Shown: positions 1-9,198, counted from the stretch's first letter. The stretch: DNA of 63,843 nt from Syntrophobacterales bacterium (GCA_023229795.1 JALNYP010000015.1:1-63843), one strand, 5' to 3'. Numbers and translations: made by a program. The notes: generated from the sequence alone by a model not told the origin.

Positions 1-2
1 GC

Positions 3-266
3 CCCCTGAAAGTCGGGACGCGCCTGGCCCTGGGCCTGGCGCTGCTGTGGCTGACGGGGTGTTTCCCGCCCAGCGCCCTGGAGCAGGATTTCGGCCATTC
101 GGTGCGGCACAACATGGCCCAGCAGATTGTCAACCCCGCGGCCGGGTTCGACCCGCGGCCCGCCGCGGGGCTCAGCCCCCAGGCCGCGGCCAACGAGATG
201 GAGAAGTACAACAAGAGCTTCAAAGCTGAAGAAAAGAAGACCCTGGAAATGAAGCTGTCACAATGA
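3..266 (+). CDS. Tad-locus lipoprotein, 3' part (5' end outside window)
   Basis: The reading frame is open from the window edge to a TGA at 264-266, giving the last 87 residues. The visible N-terminal part is hydrophobic and ends in a lipobox-like LTGC followed by FPPS, so this is probably an exported lipoprotein whose start lies just upstream. The rest is short and polar, with a charged Lys/Glu-rich C-terminus. Small lipoproteins of this type, with a conserved HN/Q-rich segment then a NEMEKY-like segment, are common just before tadZ in Tad pilus loci. It ends 34 bp before tadZ, so co-transcription is likely. The function within the pilus machine is not known to me. A shorter overlapping frame (47-229) has no codon logic and was ignored. 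Confidence 0.6.
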   Translation, partial: PLKVGTRLALGLALLWLTGCFPPSALEQDFGHSVRHNMAQQIVNPAAGFDPRPAAGLSPQAAANEMEKYNKSFKAEEKKTLEMKLSQ

Positions 267-299
267 ACCGCGCGCGAGACATCGCCGGGAGGGGTTCAG

Positions 300-1490
300 G
301 TGTATCTTGACCATCTAACCATTTCAGTGCTGTTTGGGACTGGCGTCCAACATCCGGAAATCAAGAAGGTCCTGGACGGGCTCCCGCTACTGAAACTATT
401 GGGTCAGACTGCGGACCCGCAAAACTTCGTCAGCCAACATCAGGAACAGTCTCCGGATGTGGTTCTGGTGGAAATGGACGGAGAAAAGTGCGTCCCAGAT
501 TGGCTGGAGAACCTCACCCATGAACTGCCGAACACCCAGGTTTTAGTCTGTTCACACAGTCGGGAACCGGATTTCCTCATCCGAGCCATGCAGGTGGGAA
601 TCCGGGAATTCTTACCTTTACCCCTGACCAAGCCGGACCTGGAAGGCGCTCTCAACCGGGTATGGGTGGCCAAGCGGCGGCTCCATCCGGCGGAGAGCCG
701 TCAAGGACGTATTATTGCGGTTACCGGCCACAAAGGCGGCGTCGGGAGCACCACCGTTGCCATCAACCTGGTTGAGGCCCTGGTGGAGTTGTCCGGCGAA
801 CGAGTGGCCCTCGTGGACCTGGGGCGGCCTTTCCCTGATGTGGGAAATTTCCTGGACCAGGAATCCAACTATTCCATTGCCGACTTGATCCAGAATATTG
901 CCAACCTGGACCAATCCTTTATTCAGAAAATCATGCAACCTTATGGCCCCAAACTGTCGATTTTGCATGGATGCTCAGATTTCAGGGACCAAGACAGTAT
1001 TGATCTAGATATTTTAGAGCGGATATTTTCTATTCTGCGTAACATGTACGCCTTTGTGGTGGTCGATCTCAGTCACTGGCTCGATGACTTTTTCCTCAAG
1101 GTCGTAACTGACTCCGATATGGTATTGATGTTGACCGGGCTGACTATTCCCGACATCAGAAACTTGAAAAAACTTTGGCCCCATATCATGGATTGGCATC
1201 AAGACCGACGCAAAATCAAAATCGTCGTGAACCGTTTCGACAGCAGCCACGGTTTACAATTGCGGGACCTGGAGCAGATCATGCAACATTCGGCTTTCCA
1301 TACCCTGCCCAGCGACTATCTGGCCTTGATGCAGTGCCTGAATCAGGGGAACCCCCTGGTGACTACGGCGCCGCGCTCCAAGCTTTGGCGGAGTATCAAA
1401 GACTTGGGCACCCAAATTTTGAAAGAAATCGGCTTCGAGGATCATGACGCCGAAAGCACTGCACCCAAGAAGAAGTTCTGGATATTTTGA
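300..1490 (+). CDS. tadZ: TadZ/CpaE-type pilus assembly ATPase
   Basis: This 396-residue protein has a degenerate receiver-like N-terminal half (about 1-130) and a MinD/ParA-type ATPase domain (about 138-370). The P-loop is deviant: GHKGGVGSTT with the signature Lys at 145, but Ser where canonical ParA proteins have the second Lys, as often seen in CpaE/TadZ. Family knowledge: TadZ localises the Tad secretion machine, usually to the pole, and recruits TadA. The start is GTG at 300, chosen because GGAGGGG lies at a suitable distance upstream. It is followed 13 bp later by tadA, so the two are an operon. Confidence 0.88.
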   Translation: MYLDHLTISVLFGTGVQHPEIKKVLDGLPLLKLLGQTADPQNFVSQHQEQSPDVVLVEMDGEKCVPDWLENLTHELPNTQVLVCSHSREPDFLIRAMQVGIREFLPLPLTKPDLEGALNRVWVAKRRLHPAESRQGRIIAVTGHKGGVGSTTVAINLVEALVELSGERVALVDLGRPFPDVGNFLDQESNYSIADLIQNIANLDQSFIQKIMQPYGPKLSILHGCSDFRDQDSIDLDILERIFSILRNMYAFVVVDLSHWLDDFFLKVVTDSDMVLMLTGLTIPDIRNLKKLWPHIMDWHQDRRKIKIVVNRFDSSHGLQLRDLEQIMQHSAFHTLPSDYLALMQCLNQGNPLVTTAPRSKLWRSIKDLGTQILKEIGFEDHDAESTAPKKKFWIF

Positions 1491-1503
1491 GGAGATCTTC
1501 TGA

Positions 1504-2901
1504 GTGAGCTGGCTAGAATATAATAAAAAGGTCAAGAAAACCTTAAAGAGCCCTAAACCGGCCGAAAAGCAGGCGCATGAACTCGTGGTGGTGCCTCCCC
1601 GCACGGACGAAAACCGCGAGAATCGCCTCTATGAAGTCAAACGGCGCATTCATCACCAACTGCTGGAACGGCTGGACCTGAGCCAGTTGGAGGAACTGGA
1701 CGAGAAACTGAGGGCTACGGAAATCCGCCAGGCCCTCGGTCTTCTGCTGGAAGAGGAAAAAGAGCCCTTAAATATGCGGGAGCGAGCGCGCCTGGCCCGG
1801 GAAATGGAATTTGAAATCCTGGGGTTGGGGCCGCTGGAACCTCTCCTGATGGATCCCACTATTTCGGATATCCTGGTCAACCGCTACAATCAAGTCTACA
1901 TTGAGCGGAAGGGCCGTTTGGAATTGGCCGATATTCGGTTTCAGGATAATGAGCATCTTTTAAAAATCATCAATAAGATCGTGAGCAATGTGGGCCGCCG
2001 TATCGATGAGTCGGTCCCCATGGTGGATGCCCGGCTGCCGGACGGCTCCCGGGTCAATGCCATCATTCCGCCCCTGGCCCTCGATGGCCCCATGCTTTCC
2101 ATCCGCCGGTTTTCGGTGCAGCGCCCCAGTCTGGAGGATCTCATCGAAAAGGGCAGTTTGACCGCGGAGATCGGCGAGGTCATCAAAGCCATTGCGGTGG
2201 GGCGCTTGAATATCCTTATCTCCGGCGGCACCGGCGCCGGCAAGACCACCATGCTCAATATCCTGTCCGGCTATATTCCTGCCACCGAGCGGATTATCAC
2301 CATTGAAGATTCGGCCGAACTGCAATTGCAGCAGGAGCACGTCTGCCGCCTGGAAACCCGCCCGGCCAACGTCGAAGGAAAGGGGGAAATCACCCAGCGG
2401 GAGTTGGTGAAGAACTGCTTGAGAATGAGGCCGGACCGGGTAATCGTCGGTGAGGTACGCGGCGCTGAAGTCATTGACATGCTCCAGGCCATGAACACCG
2501 GTCATGAAGGCTCCATGACCACTGTCCACGCCAATACGGCCCGGGATGCGCTGCTGCGGCTGGAGACCATGATTTCCCTTTCCGGAGTCAGCATCCAGGA
2601 AAAGGCTATGCGCCAGATGATCAGTTCCTCTTTAGATATCGTTATTCAATTGGTGCGCCACAGTGACGGCGTCAGACGCATGGTCGCCCTCTCAGAAATC
2701 ACCGGGATGGAGAGCGGCGTGATCAGCATGCAAGATATTTTCGTGTTTGAGCGTCAAGGGATTGATGAACAGGGCAGAATTTTGGGACGCTTTATCCCTA
2801 GCGGGGTGCGACCTCGCTTCGTAGAGCGTTGCCGGCTGTTCGGCGTACCTTTGCCCGACGGCATTTTTATGCCGCCGGCGCGGCCCTTCGGACGCATTTA
2901 G
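1504..2901 (+). CDS. tadA: TadA/CpaF secretion ATPase
   Basis: This 465-residue protein belongs to the type II/IV secretion (GspE/VirB11) ATPase family and powers Flp pilin extrusion at the inner membrane. Visible motifs are Walker A SGGTGAGKTT (240-249), an Asp box near IITIEDSAELQ, Walker B-type VIVGEVRG, and the His box GHEGSMTTVHANT. The N-terminal 100 residues are charged, as in CpaF. The start is GTG at 1504 with GGAG at the tadZ stop. It runs into tadB with only 14 bp between stop and the next start. Length and motif set fit an intact enzyme. Confidence 0.93.
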   Translation: MSWLEYNKKVKKTLKSPKPAEKQAHELVVVPPRTDENRENRLYEVKRRIHHQLLERLDLSQLEELDEKLRATEIRQALGLLLEEEKEPLNMRERARLAREMEFEILGLGPLEPLLMDPTISDILVNRYNQVYIERKGRLELADIRFQDNEHLLKIINKIVSNVGRRIDESVPMVDARLPDGSRVNAIIPPLALDGPMLSIRRFSVQRPSLEDLIEKGSLTAEIGEVIKAIAVGRLNILISGGTGAGKTTMLNILSGYIPATERIITIEDSAELQLQQEHVCRLETRPANVEGKGEITQRELVKNCLRMRPDRVIVGEVRGAEVIDMLQAMNTGHEGSMTTVHANTARDALLRLETMISLSGVSIQEKAMRQMISSSLDIVIQLVRHSDGVRRMVALSEITGMESGVISMQDIFVFERQGIDEQGRILGRFIPSGVRPRFVERCRLFGVPLPDGIFMPPARPFGRI

Positions 2902-2915
2902 AGGGACCTACGGGC

Positions 2916-3920
2916 ATGGGTTATCTGACAAATTTATCTTTGGCCGGTATGGAATTCCATTATGCCCTGGGACTCGTGGGTCTCTTCGTCGGGGTATTTT
3001 TGCTGATCACGGGCGTTAATCGTTGCCTGCTGGAGCCCATCCGTCAGCGGCGGCAGATCAATCAACGGCTTAGAGGCAGCAAACGGGAACAGGAGGTCCG
3101 GGCCCAGATTTTCAAGGCCTACCAGGAGACCAAAGACAGCCTGGTCCTGGACCTGGCAGACCGGTTCTTCGGGTGGGGCAAAACGGAAAATCTCCAACGC
3201 CAACTGCTGCAAGGGGATATCTACATATCTCCCAACGCTTTTATCTGCATCATTATTGCCCTGCTCATCATTGGATTTGTTATCGGTTCGATGCTGGGAA
3301 CCTTAATCTGGTCTTTAGGGGTATCGCTCCTCCTGGGGATGTTCCCCATCCTGTTCCTGCGGTTTAAACGGAAACGGAAAACGCTCAAGATCGAGAAACA
3401 CATGCCTGATGCCATGGAATTGATTGCCAGGTCTCTCCGGGCCGGGCACACCCTGCAAAGCACCCTGGAACTGGTGAGCCAGGAGATCCCCAAGCCGTTG
3501 GGGACCGAGATGCGCATCACCTATGAAGAACAGCGGTTGGGGTTGAGTATGCCTCAGGCTTTCCGGCGCATGGGGGAGCGGGTGGCCAGTCAGGATCTCC
3601 GGTTTTTCGTCATTGCGGTATTAATTCAGTCGGAGACGGGGGGCAATCTGGCGGAAGTTCTCGAAAACATCGGCCTGATTATCCGGGAACGGCTCAAGTT
3701 AAAGGGCAAGGTCCAGGGCCTGACCGCCGAAGGACGGTTCTCCGCGTTAGTCCTCAGTCTTTTGCCGTTCGTTACTTTCACCGCTTTTTATTTTCTCAAC
3801 CGGCAATACGCCGTGTTGCTGTTCACTGACCCGCTGGGGGTCAAGATGTTAACCACGGGGATGATCAGCATTGTTATCGGCATCATCATTATGAAGAGAA
3901 TGGTCGACATCAAGGTCTGA
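2916..3920 (+). CDS. tadB: TadB inner-membrane platform protein
   Basis: This 334-residue protein has an N-terminal membrane segment (FVGVFLLITGV), two further hydrophobic segments around residues 105-150, a cytoplasmic T2SSF domain (PDAMELIARSLRAGHTL... SETGGNLAEVLENIG) and a C-terminal membrane pair. TadB and TadC form the membrane platform on which TadA acts. The start was set at ATG 2916; a longer frame beginning at 2829 would overlap tadA by 73 bp and adds an unconvincing Arg-rich tail. The spacing of 13 bp to tadC supports one operon. Confidence 0.9.
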   Translation: MGYLTNLSLAGMEFHYALGLVGLFVGVFLLITGVNRCLLEPIRQRRQINQRLRGSKREQEVRAQIFKAYQETKDSLVLDLADRFFGWGKTENLQRQLLQGDIYISPNAFICIIIALLIIGFVIGSMLGTLIWSLGVSLLLGMFPILFLRFKRKRKTLKIEKHMPDAMELIARSLRAGHTLQSTLELVSQEIPKPLGTEMRITYEEQRLGLSMPQAFRRMGERVASQDLRFFVIAVLIQSETGGNLAEVLENIGLIIRERLKLKGKVQGLTAEGRFSALVLSLLPFVTFTAFYFLNRQYAVLLFTDPLGVKMLTTGMISIVIGIIIMKRMVDIKV

Positions 3921-3933
3921 AAAGGGGAAGAGA

Positions 3934-4866
3934 ATGACGGGGCTGGTCTGGATCATTATTATAGCCACGTTCGCCACAGTTGCTTTCCTCATGTATGGCG
4001 TTCTCAGTTATTATGGCAGTCGGCGGATAGTCCGGGATCGCTTTAAGAAAGTTACCACGAACTCGATGCCGTTAATCTATCGCGGAGACGGCAACAGCTT
4101 TAAAAAGCGGTTTTTGGAGTGGGTTTCGTCTCTGGGCAAATTTGCCATGGACGAGAAAGTTGATTCTTCGAAGATCCGCTCGGACTTAACCTCGGCCGGG
4201 TTTCGCCATCCCAAAGGCGCGGCCATCTATTTTGGCATCAGAATCTTATTGGCTTTGGTGCTGCCGCTGATCTACCTGCTGGCCAACGTCATGGACGGGA
4301 GATTGACTACGGGTAATCTTTCGACCTGTTTCTTTCTGGCCGCGGGCGGATTTTATATCACTCCGTATTTACTGACGCTCATCGTGCGGCGACGGCAGGA
4401 TCGCATCGACCGGGCCCTCCCGGATGTTTTGGACCTGCTCATTGTCTGCATGGAAGCCGGATTGTCTTTGCAAGCCACCCTCAACCGCGTCTCTGATGAA
4501 GTAAAATCCATGTGCTTGGAACTTTATAAGGAATTGCAGATTACCAATGCGGAGTTGCGGACCGGGATCCATCGGGAAATAGCGCTAAAAAATCTGGGTG
4601 AGCGCACCGGTGTACAGAATGTCAAGGCCTTGGTGGGGCTGATGATTCAATCGGATCGCATGGGCGCCAGCATCGTCCAATCTTTGCGGACTCACGCGGC
4701 TTTTCTCCGGATTCAGCGGGCGCAGAAGGCCGAAGAAAAGGCCGCCAAAATGCCGGTGAAAATTTTATTCCCTATGCTCCTGTTTATCTTTCCGGCCATT
4801 TTCATTGTGGTTCTGGGCCCGGCGGCTATCCAGATAAGCAAATCTTCCTTTTTTGCGGGTCACTAA
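3934..4866 (+). CDS. tadC: TadC inner-membrane platform protein
   Basis: This 310-residue second T2SSF-family platform subunit has an N-terminal hydrophobic segment, two membrane segments near residues 95-150, the domain signature LPDVLDLLIVCMEAGLSL, and MIQSDRMGASIVQSLR followed by a C-terminal membrane segment. It pairs with TadB. SD-like AGGGGAAGAG lies before ATG 3934. The downstream gene begins within a few bases of its stop, so translation is probably coupled. Confidence 0.9.
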   Translation: MTGLVWIIIIATFATVAFLMYGVLSYYGSRRIVRDRFKKVTTNSMPLIYRGDGNSFKKRFLEWVSSLGKFAMDEKVDSSKIRSDLTSAGFRHPKGAAIYFGIRILLALVLPLIYLLANVMDGRLTTGNLSTCFFLAAGGFYITPYLLTLIVRRRQDRIDRALPDVLDLLIVCMEAGLSLQATLNRVSDEVKSMCLELYKELQITNAELRTGIHREIALKNLGERTGVQNVKALVGLMIQSDRMGASIVQSLRTHAAFLRIQRAQKAEEKAAKMPVKILFPMLLFIFPAIFIVVLGPAAIQISKSSFFAGH

Positions 4867-4869
4867 CCA

Positions 4870-6408
4870 GTGAGGGAGCCGATGATGTGGTGCGCCCCAA
4901 ACATGATGAGAGTTGAAGGCAAGAGGTCCAGGGGTAGATTGGTCTGGCCGGTGCTCCTGGTGCTGGCATTCGTGTGGGGTATCGGCTGCGGGGCTCGGGA
5001 CCCGCGCCTCGGCGCCAACCAAGAGTTTTTCCAAGGTTTGCGGCCGGCTTCCGAAGATACGGCCCGTCTGCTCTACAATGCCCGTTATTTCAAATTGATG
5101 GGCCAACCCGAACTGGCCTTAAAAGAACTGGAAGAAGCGCATCGCCGGGACCCGGGCAATATCAAGTTGGCCAATGCCCTGGCTCAATTTTACGATGAAT
5201 TGGGAATGGGCGCGCGGGCCCAGCAGATCTATCTAGACACCTTGGCCTTGGAACAGGATAACCCTGTTCTGAACAACAACTTGTGCTTCTCCTACTATCT
5301 GGGGGGTAACTGGCGCCAGGCCGAGGCCTGTTTCCGCAATACGTTGGCGCGCCAGCCTCAAAATCAGGCGGCTCGCAATAATTTAGGGCTGTTGCTCTGT
5401 CGTGAGGGGCGCCAGGAGGAGGCCAGGCGTCTGTGGCAGGAGGCGGAAGGGGAGGCGGCGGCGGGCCAGAAAATGGAGGAAGTGCTGGCAATCTTGGGCC
5501 CGACCAAGGGCCCGGCTTACGCTCAACAAGCTCGGCCGCTTCCGGAGGGACAGGCCCCCCGGGCTCATGCCGCGACGCCTGCGGTAGCCGCTCCCGCGAT
5601 CGGTGCGGTGGCGGCCCGGGTGCCGTCAGGGCCGCCGGCCCAGGCTCCCAAGATGGAGTCGCAGCCGACTGCGGTGACTGCCGCGCCGGCCGCGGCCCCG
5701 ACCAAACTGGCCGCCGCCCCGACAGAGAAGCCTCGTATTCCGGTGAGAGAGATTCCCGCTCCCAGGACTTTAGAGGATCGGGTGGCGGCGGTTAAACCCG
5801 CGCCCGCCAAGGCTGACCCCGGTCCTCGCGCCGCTATCCGGCTGCCCCAGGCCTCGGGATCTCCGGGCCAGGCCGCGGTAAAGCCGGCCCCTCCATCTCC
5901 GGCTGCGGCGACCCCGGCCCCGGAGGTGCGTAGGACGGCAGCTACGCCGATTCCGGAGATGAATAAGATGGCCGCAGCCCCGTCGGCGCCGGCCCAGCGC
6001 TCCGAGCCCGCAAAGGTAGCAACCGAGGTTCCTCAGAAACCGGCTCCGCCGGTCCGCACGGCGCCCCTCACCACCCGGGAGCTGGTGGAGACCAATATCG
6101 CCATCCTCAACGGCAACGGCACCCAGAATCTGGCTCATGAGACCCGGTCGCGCCTTTCCCGGGAAGGCTTTACCGTGGCGGACATTAATAATTATCGAGA
6201 CTTTGGAGTCAGTCGCACTGTCATTTATTACCGGCCCGATTCGGAAAGAGTGGCGACGGTCTTGAATAAGAAGTTTTTCCCGGGAGCCGAAGTTGAAGCT
6301 GTGCCACAGTTGGCCGGCAACATCGATGTTAAGGTAATATTGGGCCGGGATCTGTTCCCGCAAGCCCATGCGGAAGCGATGGCGGCCGACAAGAAAAATC
6401 CGCTCTAA
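4870..6408 (+). CDS. TadD-like lipoprotein: TPR repeats, Ala/Pro linker, LytR_C domain
   Basis: This 512-residue protein starts with a signal segment ending at a lipobox-like GIGC. It is followed by about four TPR-type helices (residues ~55-195: NARYFKLMGQPELALKEL, NNLCFSYYLGGNWRQAEACF, NNLGLLLCREGRQEEARRLW). A long Ala/Pro-rich low-complexity linker follows (about 215-405). The C-terminus (about 408-500: VETNIAILNGNGTQNLA ... RTVIYYRP) matches the LytR_C fold found at the end of several cell-wall and pilus proteins. TadD TPR lipoproteins are required for Tad pilus secretion; the LytR_C end could bind envelope polymers (inference). The first possible start is GTG 4870, but ATG 4882 is equally plausible. 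It ends the Tad operon in this window. Confidence 0.82.
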   Translation: MREPMMWCAPNMMRVEGKRSRGRLVWPVLLVLAFVWGIGCGARDPRLGANQEFFQGLRPASEDTARLLYNARYFKLMGQPELALKELEEAHRRDPGNIKLANALAQFYDELGMGARAQQIYLDTLALEQDNPVLNNNLCFSYYLGGNWRQAEACFRNTLARQPQNQAARNNLGLLLCREGRQEEARRLWQEAEGEAAAGQKMEEVLAILGPTKGPAYAQQARPLPEGQAPRAHAATPAVAAPAIGAVAARVPSGPPAQAPKMESQPTAVTAAPAAAPTKLAAAPTEKPRIPVREIPAPRTLEDRVAAVKPAPAKADPGPRAAIRLPQASGSPGQAAVKPAPPSPAAATPAPEVRRTAATPIPEMNKMAAAPSAPAQRSEPAKVATEVPQKPAPPVRTAPLTTRELVETNIAILNGNGTQNLAHETRSRLSREGFTVADINNYRDFGVSRTVIYYRPDSERVATVLNKKFFPGAEVEAVPQLAGNIDVKVILGRDLFPQAHAEAMAADKKNPL

Positions 6409-6533
6409 GGGCAGTGGCCGGTCCGGGCCGATAAGCGGGTTGCGACTTAATCAAAAATGGCCGGTTTCAGAACTCGTTCCGGGTGAAACGAAAAAAGTGG
6501 TTTTAAAACGGCTTGTAGTATTTCGAATCGACG

Positions 6534-6573
6534 TTTTCAATAGCTGGGGGGTAACTCCCGCAGCTATTGAAAA
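6534..6573. repeat. 13-bp perfect inverted repeat
   Basis: The arms TTTTCAATAGCTG (6534-6546) and CAGCTATTGAAAA (6561-6573) enclose a 14-nt G-rich/C-rich centre that can extend the stem. It lies 126 bp after the Tad operon. There is no run of T after either arm, so it is not a standard intrinsic terminator. It could be an operator or an RNA-stabilising hairpin. Confidence 0.6.
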
Positions 6574-6670
6574 ATAACGCTCTCCAAGCGGCTTGTTATG
6601 AGCTGGCCCCTGAATAAAATTGCCGAAAGCGCGGGCTCTTATTTGATTACCATTTCTTTTTTGAAACTGT

Positions 6671-6699
6671 TTGACATTAGTTTAATTTGTTGTTAAAGA
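6671..6699 (+). promoter_or_regulatory. Putative sigma-70 promoter for the sensor/regulator pair
   Basis: A perfect TTGACA (6671-6676), 17-bp spacer and TAAAGA (6694-6699) lie 54 bp before the start at 6753. The -10 match is weak. Confidence 0.4.
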
Positions 6700-6752
6700 C
6701 CTTATTGTCGCGTGTTAGAAAATTTGACACGTGAGGATGGGCAGGGGAAGAT

Positions 6753-8225
6753 ATGACGACCAGAGTTCTCCTTGCCGAAGAACACCAGATTGTCCGCCAG
6801 GGCCTCAAGGCCTTGTTGGAGAGAGAAGCTGATCTGGAGGTGGTGGGGGAGGCCGGTAATGGACCGGCGGCAGTGCGACTGGCCCATGACTTGGCTCCCG
6901 ACCTGGTTCTCTTGGACCTGGCTTTGCCTGATCTGCAGATCGGGGAGTCTATCGGCCAGATCCTGGCCGCCTCCCCCCAGGCAAAAATCCTGGCCTTGTC
7001 AATTTATGGCGACCGGCGGTTTGTGGTCAATGTCCTCAAATCGGGCGCAACCGGCTATCTCTTAAAGGATTGCGCATTCGAGGAATTGATCCAGGCGATC
7101 CGCACCGTCGGGGAACATAAGACTTTTATCAGTTCGGGAATCTCCAGTATCGTTATCCAGGATTATATCGAGGCGTTGCGAGCCAGTGAGACGCTCTTCC
7201 GCACCATCTTCGAAGGCGCGCCCCTGGGAATTGCTCTGGTGGATAAAGAAGGGCGCATCTTGGAAAGCAACTCCTCTTTGCAAGGGATGCTGGGGTACAG
7301 CCAGGAGGAACTCCTCAACCAGGAGTTTCCCATTTTTACCGTCCCCGAGGACGCTTCCCGGTGCCGGGATCTCTTCCAAACACTGGTAGACGGAAAGACT
7401 GATCGCTGCCAGGTGGAAATTAAATATGTGCAAAAAAATGACCGGGTGGTCTCGGGGCGCTTGACCGTTTCCCCGTTTAAAGGCACCAAGGCCGAAGACC
7501 GCTTTGCCATTTGCATGGTGGAGGATATTACGGAACAGAAACAGGCCGACCGGAATATTCGCACTTATCAGGAGCAACTCCGGTCCGTGGCCTCGGAATT
7601 ATCCCTCACCGAAGAACGGGAACGGCGGCGTCTGGCCACCGACCTCCATGACCATGTGGGGCAGATCCTGGCCCTGGCCCAGATCAAGCTGGGGGCTATC
7701 CGGGAATCCGCCTCTTCCACCAGCCTGGTCGAGCCCATGGATGAGATCCGGCGTCTGATAGAACAGACCATTCAATATACCCGGTCGCTGACTTTCGAGC
7801 TTAGCCCTCCCATTCTCTATGACCTGGGTTTTGAAGCCGCGGTGGAGTGGCTGGCTGAGTTGATGCAGGATCAACATGGGGTTGCCATTCGGGTCCAGGC
7901 CGACCGCTCCTCCAAGCCCCTGGATGACGAATTGCGGGTCCTGCTCTTCCAGACCGTCCGGGAGTTGCTGCTGAATGTCATTAAACATGCCAATGCCAGA
8001 CATATCAAGGTGATGCTGGCCAGAGAGAATTCCACCCTGCAAGTCAAAATGGAAGATGACGGTCTGGGGCAGGGGGTTTCCTCCGAATTTCCCATAGACG
8101 GTCCCTTTGGCTTTGGGTTTTTCAGCATTCGAGAGCGCTTGAGATATCTGGGCGGACACCTGAACGTGGAATCTGAGCCGGGTTGGGGAACCAGGGTCAC
8201 CTTGGGGGTGCCCTTGAAATATTGA
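6753..8225 (+). CDS. Hybrid receiver-PAS-histidine kinase (NarX/DegS type)
   Basis: This 490-residue cytoplasmic protein has an N-terminal receiver (1-~125, phospho-acceptor D55 in LLDLALPD), a PAS domain (~140-265, FRTIFEGAPLGIALVDKEG), a HisKA_3 dimerisation/phosphoacceptor region (EERERRRLATDLHDH, H299) and a C-terminal HATPase (N box ELLLNVIKHANA, G box GFGFFSIRERL). There is no membrane segment, so it must sense an internal signal or receive phosphate from another kinase. The receiver has Glu-Glu (9-10) where its neighbour has Asp-Asp, which may change metal binding. The next gene encodes its probable partner regulator, 19 bp downstream. Confidence 0.87.
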   Translation: MTTRVLLAEEHQIVRQGLKALLEREADLEVVGEAGNGPAAVRLAHDLAPDLVLLDLALPDLQIGESIGQILAASPQAKILALSIYGDRRFVVNVLKSGATGYLLKDCAFEELIQAIRTVGEHKTFISSGISSIVIQDYIEALRASETLFRTIFEGAPLGIALVDKEGRILESNSSLQGMLGYSQEELLNQEFPIFTVPEDASRCRDLFQTLVDGKTDRCQVEIKYVQKNDRVVSGRLTVSPFKGTKAEDRFAICMVEDITEQKQADRNIRTYQEQLRSVASELSLTEERERRRLATDLHDHVGQILALAQIKLGAIRESASSTSLVEPMDEIRRLIEQTIQYTRSLTFELSPPILYDLGFEAAVEWLAELMQDQHGVAIRVQADRSSKPLDDELRVLLFQTVRELLLNVIKHANARHIKVMLARENSTLQVKMEDDGLGQGVSSEFPIDGPFGFGFFSIRERLRYLGGHLNVESEPGWGTRVTLGVPLKY

Positions 8226-8244
8226 CAGGGAGCAGGGGGAACCG

Positions 8245-8898
8245 ATGATCACACGAATTCTGATTGCCGATGATCACCAGATTGTCCGTCAAGGCCTTCG
8301 GTTTTTATTGGAGAAGGAGCCCGACATGAAGGTGGTGGCGGAAGCCGAAGACGGGCGCATGACGGTGCGCCTGACGAGGGAGTTGAATCCCGGGGTGATC
8401 ATCATGGACGTGGCCATGCCTGACCTCAACGGCATCGAAGCCACCCGCCAGATCATCACCGAGTTTCCCACCACCAAGGTGATCGCGCTCTCCATGTACG
8501 CAGACCGCAGATTTGTGGTCAATATGCTGAAAGCCGGGGCCTCGGCCTACCTCTTGAAGGATTGCGCCTTTGAGGAACTGACCCGGGCCATCCGGGTGGT
8601 GCTGGCTCACAAGACCTATTTGAGTCCCGGAGTGACCGATATCTTGGTGAAGGATTGCAAGCTGGGGACCCCGCCTAGCGAAGTCTCGGCTTTTGGAGTG
8701 TTAACCCCCCGGGAGCGGGAAGTTCTGCAACTTATGTCTGAAGGCAGGTCCACCACCAAGATCGCCGACCATCTGCACGTCAGCGTCAAGACCGTGGAGA
8801 GCCATCGGCAGCAGTTGATGCAAAAGTTGAATCTCCACAGCGTGGCGGAGCTTACCAAGTATGCCATCCGGGAAGGCCTGACCTCCCTGGAGGCCTGA
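8245..8898 (+). CDS. NarL/FixJ-family response regulator
   Basis: This 217-residue protein has a receiver domain (acidic pair D9-D10, phospho-acceptor D55 in IIMDVAMPD, conserved Lys in MLKAGASAYLLKD) and a LuxR-type HTH (~150-212: LTPREREVLQLMSEGRSTTKIA, SVKTVESHRQQLMQKL). The receiver is strikingly similar to that of the preceding kinase, including HQIVRQGL and YADRRFVVN-like segments, which suggests domain duplication within the locus. SD-like AGCAGGGGG precedes ATG 8245. A clear terminator follows. The target genes cannot be read from the window. Confidence 0.9.
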   Translation: MITRILIADDHQIVRQGLRFLLEKEPDMKVVAEAEDGRMTVRLTRELNPGVIIMDVAMPDLNGIEATRQIITEFPTTKVIALSMYADRRFVVNMLKAGASAYLLKDCAFEELTRAIRVVLAHKTYLSPGVTDILVKDCKLGTPPSEVSAFGVLTPREREVLQLMSEGRSTTKIADHLHVSVKTVESHRQQLMQKLNLHSVAELTKYAIREGLTSLEA

Positions 8899-9198
8899 GC
8901 ACCGGGGCTGAGCCCGGCGGACCATAACGGCTTCAAACTCGAGGGGGAAAGGCGACTTTCCCCCTTTTTCGTACTGAGGCCAAAATTTGCGATCAACTCA
9001 CTGCTCGACACCTTCTCAGTCATCCCCCGGGCTTCGGCCCTCCTGCTATTCCCTGGACAAAGCCGCCGACCTCGGATAAAATTTTCCCATCTTTAAAGGT
9101 GCGCGGGGACTGCCACACCCCGGCCGGCGCTAAATTGGCGTCCGGACCGGGTATGGCTAGGGCCGCCGCGGACCATCCCGCTGAGATTAAGGGGCATC
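8899..9198 (+). other. Intergenic region before hpnJ
   Basis: This 300-bp stretch holds the terminator at 8943-8969. The remaining GC-rich sequence must hold the promoter of the hopanoid genes, but no convincing -35/-10 pair was found. Confidence 0.5.
8943..8969 (+). terminator. Intrinsic terminator after response regulator
   Basis: A 9-bp perfect stem (GGGGGAAAG 8943-8951 / CTTTCCCCC 8956-8964), 4-nt loop and five T residues lie 45 bp after the regulator stop. Confidence 0.88.

Larger units (their letters stand above)
6409..6752 (+). other. Intergenic region after the Tad locus
   Basis: This is a 344-bp AT-richer stretch without a credible ORF. It holds a 13-bp perfect inverted repeat (6534-6546 / 6561-6573) and, further on, a probable sigma-70 promoter at 6671-6699 for the two-component genes. 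Nothing else was recognised. Confidence 0.6.

Noticed and set aside
6534..6573. Inverted repeat as terminator of the Tad operon
   Set aside because: There is no T run after the stem in either direction.
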